NCBI GenBank assembly: GCA_019246455.1
Contig: JAFAQJ010000079.1
Location: 1-5,565 of the forward strand
Source of the DNA: Pseudolabrys sp.
GTDB taxonomy: Bacteria; Pseudomonadota; Alphaproteobacteria; Rhizobiales; Xanthobacteraceae
DNA length: 5,565 nt
Reading direction: 5' to 3'
In this document: positions 1-5,565 of the stretch, piece after piece
How the letters are laid out: the number at the start of each line of letters is the position of its first letter
How positions within the stretch are numbered: the stretch's first letter is position 1
The notes under the pieces: model-generated
What the model was told of the DNA's origin: nothing
The model's input: the letters and a program-made list of their open reading frames with translations, nothing else
Database searches by the model: none
Made by a program: the position numbers and the translations under genes

Positions 1-1
1 G

Positions 2-466
2 GCCGTCACCATCCGCGTCAACGATGTCGAAGGCGTCGGCGGCTTCGTTCTTCCCGGCGACCGCGTCGATGTCGTGCTCACCAGAACCAAGAATGGTGAT
101 GGCGGCGCAACCTCCGAGGTCGTGTTGCAGAACACGCGCGTTCTGGCCGTCGATCAGCTTGCCGACGAGCGCGCCTCGCGCGCAGCGGTTGCCAAATCCG
201 TCACGCTCGAAGTCGACACCATCGACGCGCAGAAAGTCTGGCTCGCGAGCTCGGTCGGCAGCCTGTCGCTACTGCTGCGCAAGGCCGGCGAAACCACCGA
301 GACTAAGACGCGCCGGATTTCGCTGAAAGACCTCAGCGCCGGGCTGTTCGGCGAAGACAAAGGCGACACCGCCACGGTCGTGGTAACGCGCGGCACGTCG
401 AAACAGGATTACAGCGTTCCGATCGAAGCGAGCGCGGCGGGGCTTGCCGCCGCCCGCGCGCACTAA
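2..466 (+). CDS. cpaB: Flp pilus assembly protein CpaB/RcpC, C-terminal part (5' end outside window)
   Basis: Periplasmic, inner-membrane-anchored component of the Tad/Flp pilus machine, thought to work with the CpaC secretin. The reading frame is open from base 2 and ends at TAA 464-466, leaving 154 residues. The visible part opens with the family hallmark around residues 1-27 (AVTIRVNDVEGVGG followed by FVLPGDRVDVVLT), the RcpC/CpaB core after the SAF domain. A second conserved block near residues 70-90 reads VTLEVDTIDAQKVWLASS, then a G-x-LSLLLR segment, also typical of the family. The N-terminal membrane anchor and most of the SAF domain are missing because the window starts inside the gene. 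The tail is short and Ala-rich, ending AARAH. The gene directly precedes cpaC in the same direction, the usual order. Identity is strong; only the upstream extent is unknown. Confidence 0.93.
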   Translation, partial: AVTIRVNDVEGVGGFVLPGDRVDVVLTRTKNGDGGATSEVVLQNTRVLAVDQLADERASRAAVAKSVTLEVDTIDAQKVWLASSVGSLSLLLRKAGETTETKTRRISLKDLSAGLFGEDKGDTATVVVTRGTSKQDYSVPIEASAAGLAAARAH

Positions 467-478
467 ACAGCCAATAGA

Positions 479-494
479 AAACCCGGGGGGGTTT
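479..494 (+). promoter_or_regulatory. G-rich inverted repeat and possible ribosome binding region for cpaC
   Basis: Bases 479-484 (AAACCC) and 489-494 (GGGTTT) are perfect reverse complements around a GGGG loop. The run of seven Gs at 485-491 ends six bases before a TTG at 498-500 that is in frame with cpaC. A purine G-tract at this distance could act as an imperfect Shine-Dalgarno sequence, and pairing with the CCC arm could hide it. What is seen is the repeat, the G-tract and the spacing; a role in translation is inference. There is no U-run after the stem, so it does not look like an intrinsic terminator. Confidence 0.35.
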
Positions 495-497
495 CAG

Positions 498-2033
498 TTG
501 AATAAACCGCACACATTCGCGGCAGCCTATGGCTCGCGGCAAAACCAAGTGTTCCGTCACTTCTGGCTAATCGACGTCGTGACCGCGCTCGCCATCGCCA
601 CTGCCCTGCTGCTCGGTGGCAATCCCGCTCACGCCCAGAAGCTCCTGCAGATCCAGGGCGCGACCCGCACCGTGATGGTGACCGTGCCGATCGGCAAGTC
701 GCAGGACGTGCGCACCGACGCCTCATTCGTCGATATCACGGTCGGCGATCCCGATGTCGCCGACATTAATCCCCTCACCGACCATTCGCTTTCGATCTTG
801 GCCAAGAAAATCGGCACCACGCGCGTTTCGGTCTATGCTGCGGGCAAGAAGCTTATCGGCATCTTCGACGTCGAGGTCGGCTACGACATCAGCCGCCTCG
901 CCAACGAGTTGCGCCGCCGTTTCCCCGGCTCGCGCATTCAGGCGTCATCGATCAACGGCCGCATCATGCTGGCGGGCGAGGCAGTCGATGCCGCGATGCT
1001 CGACAGCGCCGTGACGATCGCGCGGCAGTTCGGCCCGGACGTCATCAATGCCGTCTCCGTCATGCAGCCGCAGCAAGTACTGCTCGAGGTGCGCTTCATC
1101 GAGATTTCGCGCACCGCCGGACGTGAGCTGGGTGTGCAATGGAATCGCTTCGGCGACCACGGCGTTGCCAATATCGGCTCGCGGCAACCGGCCGGCAACC
1201 TGCCGATTACCGCGCCCACTAACAGCAACCAAATCCCCGTCGGCGAGGTGGCCGCCGGCGTCATCTCCGGCGGCTCGCCATTTGGTTTCGCGCTTGGCCG
1301 CATCATTTCCGGCTCGACCACGGTCGACGTGGCACTCAACGCGCTCGAAGCGCAAGGCGTCGCACGCAGCCTTGCCGAGCCGAATCTCGTCGCTCTGTCC
1401 GGCGATACCGCGAGCTTCCTGGCCGGCGGCGAGTATCCCATCCCCGTCGCCGGCTCGTTCGGACAGGTCACAGTGGACTACAAGAAATACGGCGTTGGCC
1501 TCGCCTTCACACCGACCGTGCTCGGCCGTGGCGTCATCAACCTCAAGATCGAACCTGAAGTCAGCCAGATCGACACCACGCACTCGGTTTCGGTCACCGC
1601 CGGGGTCAGCGTTCCGGCGTTGATCGTACGCCGCGCCCAGACCACGGTCGAACTGCGTGACGGTCAGAGCTTCGCAATTGGCGGCCTGTTGCAGAACAAC
1701 ACGCAGAACCAGATCGAGCAATTGCCGTGGCTGGGTAGCGTGCCGGTGCTCGGTGCACTGTTCTCCTCGAAGTCGTACCAGAAGAACGAGACCGATCTCG
1801 TCATCATAGTCACGCCGCGTCTCGTGCGGCCGGCTCCGCCCGGCGCCATGGTCAAGGCGCCGTCAGACGACACGCTGCCGCCGAACGATGTCGACTTCTT
1901 CCTGATGAACAAAACCGAAGTGGCACGTTCGCGCGCCAAGCGCGAGCCGCTGGTCAGCGCCGCCGATAATCAAGGATTGAGCGGTCACATGCTCGATATG
2001 ACACCGGGAGTCTCCAATGCCGCTATCCACTAA
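498..2033 (+). CDS. cpaC: Tad pilus outer-membrane secretin CpaC/RcpA
   Basis: Forms the outer-membrane ring through which the Flp fibre leaves the cell. With the TTG at 498 the protein has 511 residues, a normal size. A signal peptide is visible: hydrophobic stretch about residues 23-41 (LIDVVTALAIATALLLGG), then PAHA with likely cleavage at 46/47. About residues 55-128 form the pilus N-domain of secretins (VTVPIGKSQDV, VGDPDVADINPL, VYAAGKK). Residues 130-190 form a BON-like segment (LANELRRRFPG, NGRIMLAGEA). From about 195 (LLEVRFIEISR) to 446 lies the secretin domain, with VARSLAEPNLVALSG, FLAGGEYPIPV, IGGLLQNN, LPWLGSVPVLG and IIVTPRLVRP. The start is uncertain: an in-frame TTG at 444 would overlap cpaB, and a GTG at 549 would leave a minimal signal peptide. 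I chose 498 for the G-rich tract six bases upstream and the sensible signal-peptide length. The 3' end overlaps the lipoprotein gene by 17 bases. Confidence 0.95.
   Translation: MNKPHTFAAAYGSRQNQVFRHFWLIDVVTALAIATALLLGGNPAHAQKLLQIQGATRTVMVTVPIGKSQDVRTDASFVDITVGDPDVADINPLTDHSLSILAKKIGTTRVSVYAAGKKLIGIFDVEVGYDISRLANELRRRFPGSRIQASSINGRIMLAGEAVDAAMLDSAVTIARQFGPDVINAVSVMQPQQVLLEVRFIEISRTAGRELGVQWNRFGDHGVANIGSRQPAGNLPITAPTNSNQIPVGEVAAGVISGGSPFGFALGRIISGSTTVDVALNALEAQGVARSLAEPNLVALSGDTASFLAGGEYPIPVAGSFGQVTVDYKKYGVGLAFTPTVLGRGVINLKIEPEVSQIDTTHSVSVTAGVSVPALIVRRAQTTVELRDGQSFAIGGLLQNNTQNQIEQLPWLGSVPVLGALFSSKSYQKNETDLVIIVTPRLVRPAPPGAMVKAPSDDTLPPNDVDFFLMNKTEVARSRAKREPLVSAADNQGLSGHMLDMTPGVSNAAIH
2006..2010 (+). 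promoter_or_regulatory. Shine-Dalgarno GGGAG for the small lipoprotein gene
   Basis: GGGAG lies six bases before the ATG at 2017, inside the end of cpaC. It favours 2017 over the second in-frame ATG at 2035, which has no clear purine-rich site before it. Its position within cpaC suggests translational coupling of the two genes. Confidence 0.5.
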
Positions 2034-2364
2034 AATGCGCCCTACCGCGCTCGCTTTCGCCGCGCTTGCGCTTTGCGGGTGCACGCAGGGTTATCTCGAT
2101 CGGCGTGACACAATTGCGCTATCGGCGGGAAACGCCGGGCAGACCAACAAAGTCGCCCACATGGTTGACCCCTGGCCGCCCTATAGCGGCGACACCCGCC
2201 TCGCCACCAACGGGCAGAAGATGCAGAGCGCGGTCGAGCGTTACCGCGACAACAAAGTTATCCCGCCGCAAGGCATGTCAACAGCCAACGCCTATCAGGC
2301 GCCTGCCGCAAACACGCCGGCTCCAGCGCCGGTCGGACAAACCGTCACGCAACCGGCGAAATAA
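2017..2364 (+). CDS. Small Tad-locus lipoprotein, 115 residues, in the cpaD position
   Basis: Predicted lipoprotein of unknown exact function. The N-terminus has a short basic region (K6, R8), a hydrophobic segment (ALAFAALAL) and a lipobox LCGC with the modified cysteine at residue 22. The residue after it is Thr, not Asp, which fits outer-membrane sorting. The mature part carries YLDRRDTIALSAGNAG (from residue 26) and DPWPP (residues 51-55), then a segment QKMQSAVERYRDNKV. From about residue 90 it ends in a flexible Ala/Pro-rich tail. From memory, similar YLDRRD/DPWP lipoproteins occur in alphaproteobacterial Tad loci; I could not search. It is much shorter than a typical CpaD (about 200 or more residues) and I do not see CpaD's usual features, so I do not name it cpaD. 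It overlaps cpaC by 17 bases and stops 3 bases before cpaE, so it is surely co-transcribed. An outer-membrane secretin partner or assembly factor is a reasonable inference. Confidence 0.85.
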   Translation: MPLSTKMRPTALAFAALALCGCTQGYLDRRDTIALSAGNAGQTNKVAHMVDPWPPYSGDTRLATNGQKMQSAVERYRDNKVIPPQGMSTANAYQAPAANTPAPAPVGQTVTQPAK

Positions 2365-2367
2365 GAC

Positions 2368-3585
2368 ATGAGCTTCAAGACCCTTCAGAACGCGCCGAAA
2401 GATCTGCATATGGCGGTCCTCACACCGGACCGCGAATTCGCCAAAGCGGTCCACGAAACCTTTGGCGCTCATCCGCAGATCGCGCTTGAGTTGATCGCCG
2501 GAACGGCCGCCGAACCGGCGGCGCTTGCCGGCCGCGACGTCGTCATCGTCGATATCGACGCTGCCTCGGGCAACGAGCTTGCTTCGTTGCAACGACTCCT
2601 GCTGAACGCACAAACTTTACCGCCCATTCTGGTCGTCATTCGCGAATTCGACGAAAGCGTTGCGCGCGCGCTGCTGCAGATGCGGGTGACCGACTTTATG
2701 GTGAAACCGGTCGCACCGATCGAGCTGGTGCGCGCCTGTTCGCGCGCCACCCAGAAGGACAATGTGCAGGATGGCGCCGAGGCCAAGACCTACACGTTCC
2801 TGCCGGCCTCCGGCGGCGTCGGCGTTACGACGCTGGCAATCCAGACGGCGATGTTGTTGCTCAACAGCCGCGGCGGGCGTGCGCGGCCCTCGGCTTGCCT
2901 AGTCGATCTCGATTTCCAGCACGGCGCGGTCGCCGACTATCTCGACCTCGAACCGCGTCTCAACCTCAATGAGATCGAGCCGCGGCCCGATCGTCTCGAC
3001 CGGCAATTGCTCGAAGTAATGTTATCCTATCACGCCTCGGGGCTGACCGTGGTCGCGGCGCCGAACCGCCCCGCCGAAATGCGCTCGTTCGATCCCGACG
3101 TCGTCACGCGCCTGCTCGACCTCGTGTCGGGGCACTTCGAGTATGTCGTGTTCGACATGCCGCGCACCTGGTTCTCGTGGACCGACAATGTGCTTCTTGG
3201 CTCTGACCATCTCTACGTGGTTAGTGAATCGACCGTGCCGGGCCTGCGCCATGCGCGTAATCTCGTTGGCGCGATGAAGGAGCGCTTCGCGGAGCGCGTT
3301 AATCCTCGCGTCGTCGTGAACCGCTTCCAGTACGCCATGTTCTCGCCCGCCCTGCGCCGCGCCGATCTCGAGCAGACTTTGGGCAACGCCTTTGCCGCCG
3401 CGATCCCAAACGATTATGCGCTGGTGCGCGAGGCAATCGATCGCGGCGTGCCGCTGCAAGACGTCAAACCGGGCAACAAAATCACGCTGGAGATGAGGAA
3501 GCTGGTCCTGCCCCAAGCCGGACCGAAGCGTGCCGCGAAATCCAGCCCTTTGCTCGCCAGGCTTGGCCTCGCCCCGGCGAGATAA
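2368..3585 (+). CDS. cpaE: Tad pilus localisation protein CpaE/TadZ (MinD/ParA-like ATPase fold)
   Basis: Cytoplasmic protein of 405 residues that in other species positions the Tad machine, often at a pole. Residues about 14-130 look like a receiver domain. A strand DVVIVDID carries Asp62 at the phosphoacceptor place, and DFMVKP has Lys113-Pro114 like the conserved receiver lysine, but the acidic pair after the first strand is not obvious. From about residue 140 a MinD/ParA-like domain follows. Its P-loop reads ASGGVGVTTLA (147-157), with neither the signature lysine nor the P-loop lysine. Later motifs are present: VDLDFQHG (Asp180, Asp182) and YVVFDMPR (Asp263). The C-terminus has NPRVVVNRF and a PNDYALVREAIDRGVPL segment typical of the family. 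The ATG at 2368 lies 3 bases after the previous stop with only a weak purine site (GGCGA, 2355-2359), so coupled translation is likely. Identity is secure; nucleotide binding is in doubt. Confidence 0.94.
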   Translation: MSFKTLQNAPKDLHMAVLTPDREFAKAVHETFGAHPQIALELIAGTAAEPAALAGRDVVIVDIDAASGNELASLQRLLLNAQTLPPILVVIREFDESVARALLQMRVTDFMVKPVAPIELVRACSRATQKDNVQDGAEAKTYTFLPASGGVGVTTLAIQTAMLLLNSRGGRARPSACLVDLDFQHGAVADYLDLEPRLNLNEIEPRPDRLDRQLLEVMLSYHASGLTVVAAPNRPAEMRSFDPDVVTRLLDLVSGHFEYVVFDMPRTWFSWTDNVLLGSDHLYVVSESTVPGLRHARNLVGAMKERFAERVNPRVVVNRFQYAMFSPALRRADLEQTLGNAFAAAIPNDYALVREAIDRGVPLQDVKPGNKITLEMRKLVLPQAGPKRAAKSSPLLARLGLAPAR

Positions 3586-3589
3586 TGCG

Positions 3590-4990
3590 ATGGCGGGCCG
3601 TTTCAGTTCCTTTCGCACCAGTGCGCCCAGTGTTATTCCGGAAGTCGCGATTGCGCCGCCGGTCGAACCGGCAATGGCCGAAGCGGCGGCCGAGGCGCCC
3701 GCCACGAACACGCTTCACAGCGAGAAGGTGCTCGACGCCAAGGTTCGTCTGCATCGCAAGCTGATCGAAGAGATCAATCTCTCCGCGCTCGAACGTTTGC
3801 CCGAAAGCGAGATCCGCTCGCAGGTCGGCAAGCTGGTCACGCAATACGTCCTAGCCGAACGTCTGGCGCTCAACGGCCAGGAGCTCGAGGAATTTTCCTC
3901 CGAGATCATGGACGAAATGACGGGGTTAGGCCCACTTGAACCGCTGCTCAAAGACCCGTCGATCAATGACATTCTCATCAATGGCCATGAGAGCGTTTAT
4001 GTCGAGCGTCGCGGCATTCTCGAGCGCCTCGCGGTGCGCTTCAAGGACGAGCAACATCTGGTTCGTATTATCAATAAAATTGTCGCCGCTGTCGGCCGCC
4101 GCGTCGATGAATCCCATCCGCTGTGCGACGCGCGCTTGCTCGATGGTTCTCGCGTCAACGTCGCCGTGCGCCCGATCGGCGTCGACGGACCGCTCGTCTC
4201 TATCCGTAAATTCTCTAAGAAGCCGCTGAATCTATCGAAGCTCGTCGAAATCGGCGCGCTGAAGCCGCAAATGGCGGAAATCCTCGGCGCCGCGGTCAAA
4301 GCACGCATCACCACGATCATTTCTGGCGGCACCGGCTCCGGCAAGACCACGATGCTCAACGCACTCTCCGCCTTCATCTCCGAGAAGGAGCGCCTCATCA
4401 CCATCGAGGACGCTGCCGAATTGCAGCTGCAGCAACCGCATGTCGGACGCATGGAAACCCGCCCGCCCAACATCGAAGGCAAGGGCGAAATTCGCCAGCG
4501 TGAATTGGTCAAGAACGCGCTGCGCATGCGGCCCGACCGCATCATCCTCGGCGAGTGCCGTGGCGAGGAAGCCTTCGACATGTTGCAGGCCATGAACACC
4601 GGCCACGAAGGCTCGATGGCGACGATCCATGCCAACACGCCGCGCGACGCGATCTCACGCCTCGAGCAGATGATCGGCATGGCCGGCATGCCCATGACGG
4701 TCGCCTCGATCCGCGGCCAGATCGCCGGCGCGATCCAGCTCATCGTGCAGCTCGCGCGGCAATCCGACGGCAAACGCAAGGTCACATCGATCTCGGAGAT
4801 TACCGGGCTCGAAGGCGACATCATTCAGATGCAGGAGATCTTCAAGTTCGTGCGCACCGGCACCGGAGCCGACGGCGCTGTTGAAGGCCATTTCCAGGCG
4901 ACCGGCATCCGCCCACGCTTTCTCACTGAGCTCGTCAATCATGGCATCCGCATCGAGGGCAGGTTGTTCGACCCCTCGCAGCCGCTCTGA
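3590..4990 (+). CDS. cpaF: Tad pilus assembly ATPase CpaF/TadA (type II/IV secretion ATPase family)
   Basis: Hexameric cytoplasmic ATPase that powers Flp pilus assembly through the TadB/TadC platform. The product has 466 residues. Residues 1-45 are a Pro/Ala-rich, probably disordered tail. Residues 45-120 form the helical N-terminal region (LHRKLIEEINLSALERLP, LGPLEPLLKDPSINDILING). The ATPase core carries Walker A GGTGSGKTT at 246-254 (Lys252), the Asp box ITIEDAAELQL near Glu273, Walker B with Glu322 (RIILGECRGEE), and the His box GHEGSMATIHAN (His339, His347). All catalytic residues are intact. I chose ATG 3590 because it lies 4 bases after the cpaE stop, has a weak GGCGAGA (3576-3582) before it, and begins MAGRFSSF. 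A longer frame from GTG 3530 would run 56 bases into cpaE. The ATG at 3585, overlapping the cpaE stop, is out of frame. The tail ends VEGHFQATGIRPRF and LFDP, a normal CpaF ending. Confidence 0.97.
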   Translation: MAGRFSSFRTSAPSVIPEVAIAPPVEPAMAEAAAEAPATNTLHSEKVLDAKVRLHRKLIEEINLSALERLPESEIRSQVGKLVTQYVLAERLALNGQELEEFSSEIMDEMTGLGPLEPLLKDPSINDILINGHESVYVERRGILERLAVRFKDEQHLVRIINKIVAAVGRRVDESHPLCDARLLDGSRVNVAVRPIGVDGPLVSIRKFSKKPLNLSKLVEIGALKPQMAEILGAAVKARITTIISGGTGSGKTTMLNALSAFISEKERLITIEDAAELQLQQPHVGRMETRPPNIEGKGEIRQRELVKNALRMRPDRIILGECRGEEAFDMLQAMNTGHEGSMATIHANTPRDAISRLEQMIGMAGMPMTVASIRGQIAGAIQLIVQLARQSDGKRKVTSISEITGLEGDIIQMQEIFKFVRTGTGADGAVEGHFQATGIRPRFLTELVNHGIRIEGRLFDPSQPL

Positions 4991-4992
4991 CC

Positions 4993-5565
4993 ATGTTCCA
5001 GCTCACTCAACTTCACATTATTTATCTCTTGGTCGGGCTTTCGGCGGCGCTCGCTGCCGAGGCGATTTATCTCCTCGTCTTCACCCGCGCGTCCTATCGC
5101 AAGCACATCAACCACCGACTGTGTATCACCGATGGCGTCGCTGATCGCGGCAGCGTTCTCGTCAAGCTGCGCCGCGAACGTGGCCTCACAGGAAGCGGCG
5201 AATACCGCCTGCCACTCGTCAACCTCAATCAGCTTCTGCTACAATCCGGACTCACCATCGGGTTCCGTCGCGGCGTTCTGCTCGTCGCGCTGTTTGCCGC
5301 CACGGCATTCGCCGCGATGGCGATGACCGGCCGCCCGCTCACCCACGCAACGATCGCCGGCGGTTTCTGTCTCGTACCGCTTCCCCTCCTCGCCCTCAAA
5401 GTATTGCGCGGCAGACGCCGGAAGAAATTCGGCGCGCAATTTCCCGACGCCATCGACATCATCGTTCGGTCGTTGCGCGCCGGCCACCCGGTGCCAATTG
5501 CCATCACGATGGTAGCGCGCGAAATGCCCGACCCGGTCGGCAGCGAATTCGGCATCGTCGCCGAC
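4993..5565 (+). CDS. tadB: Tad pilus inner-membrane platform protein TadB, N-terminal part (3' end outside window)
   Basis: Polytopic inner-membrane protein of the GspF/PilC-like family that, with TadC, forms the platform on which CpaF acts. The frame starts at ATG 4993, two bases after the cpaF stop, and stays open for 191 codons to the window edge. Membrane segments are visible at about residues 9-30 (IIYLLVGLSAALAAEAIYLL), 93-111 (VLLVALFAATAFAAMAM) and 117-137 (ATIAGGFCLVPLPLLAL). A basic stretch RGRRRKKF then leads into the T2SSF domain with FPDAIDIIVRSLRAGHPV from residue 150, followed by MVAREMPDPVGSEFGIVAD. This block is a strong TadB signature. The cytoplasmic linker (about 35-90) is Arg/Lys-rich with LNQLLLQSGL. 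No Shine-Dalgarno is seen before the ATG, so expression probably depends on coupling to cpaF. Most of the T2SSF domain lies beyond the window. TadC would be expected next. Confidence 0.93.
   Translation, partial: MFQLTQLHIIYLLVGLSAALAAEAIYLLVFTRASYRKHINHRLCITDGVADRGSVLVKLRRERGLTGSGEYRLPLVNLNQLLLQSGLTIGFRRGVLLVALFAATAFAAMAMTGRPLTHATIAGGFCLVPLPLLALKVLRGRRRKKFGAQFPDAIDIIVRSLRAGHPVPIAITMVAREMPDPVGSEFGIVAD

Noticed and set aside
479..494. Intrinsic terminator between cpaB and cpaC
   Set aside because: The stem is only six pairs and is followed by TTT then CAG, with no U-run. A terminator inside this operon would also be out of place.
444..497. TTG start at 444 for cpaC
   Set aside because: It would add 18 residues before an already adequate signal peptide n-region and overlap cpaB by 23 bases. 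A G-rich GGCGGGG lies before it, so it is not fully excluded, but 498 fits better.
945..1721. Long antisense open frame (258 codons) inside cpaC
   Set aside because: It mirrors the codon bias of the clear cpaC frame in GC-rich DNA. The translation is Asp/Arg/Gly-rich without any family motif, membrane segment or ribosome site, and the + strand frame has full secretin motifs.
3530..3589. Upstream GTG start that would lengthen CpaF by 20 residues
   Set aside because: The extension lies within the end of cpaE and shows no CpaF-like sequence. ATG 3590, just after the cpaE stop, fits operon spacing and the usual protein length.
3022..3711. Antisense open frame of 229 codons across the cpaE/cpaF border
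   Set aside because: It covers two well-supported genes and shows only His/Arg/Gly-rich shadow sequence with no recognisable domain.
3997..4824. Antisense open frame of 275 codons inside cpaF
   Set aside because: It lies opposite the most conserved part of the ATPase; its Ser/Arg/Met-rich translation is what the complement of that frame yields. No motifs support it.

Overview
The window is part of a Tad/Flp (type IVc) pilus assembly operon. All genes lie on the + strand and are packed almost end to end. Gene order is cpaB (3' part), cpaC, a small lipoprotein gene, cpaE, cpaF and tadB (5' part). The GC-rich sequence with strong third-position GC/C bias, the Caulobacter-style cpa order, and the alphaproteobacterial CpaC, CpaF and TadB motifs point to an alphaproteobacterium. 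It is probably from the Hyphomicrobiales (Bradyrhizobium/Xanthobacteraceae-like), but genus-level placement is not possible by eye.

Layout: 2-466 is the C-terminal 154 residues of CpaB/RcpC, the periplasmic partner of the secretin. 498-2033 encodes the outer-membrane secretin CpaC/RcpA. 2017-2364 overlaps the end of cpaC and encodes a 115-residue lipoprotein where cpaD sits in the Caulobacter order. 2368-3585 encodes the TadZ/CpaE localisation ATPase-like protein, with a receiver-like N-terminus and a P-loop that has lost its lysines. 3590-4990 encodes the hexameric secretion ATPase CpaF/TadA, with all its catalytic motifs. 4993 to the window end is the first 191 codons of the inner-membrane platform protein TadB.

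Working together: CpaF hydrolyses ATP to drive pilin polymerisation through the TadB/TadC platform. CpaE/TadZ places the machine at its site in the cell. The growing Flp fibre leaves through the CpaC secretin, stabilised by CpaB and probably by lipoprotein partners. The prepilin gene (flp/pilA), the prepilin peptidase (cpaA/tadV), tadC and the TadE/TadF pseudopilins are not in the window and may lie outside it.

The only gap between genes is about 31 bases at 467-497. It holds a G-rich inverted repeat next to the probable cpaC start. No terminator, promoter, RNA gene, mobile element or CRISPR array was recognised. This is mainly an ordinary Tad locus. The points that deserve a second look are the unusual CpaE P-loop, the small lipoprotein in the cpaD slot, and the hairpin/G-tract at the cpaC start.
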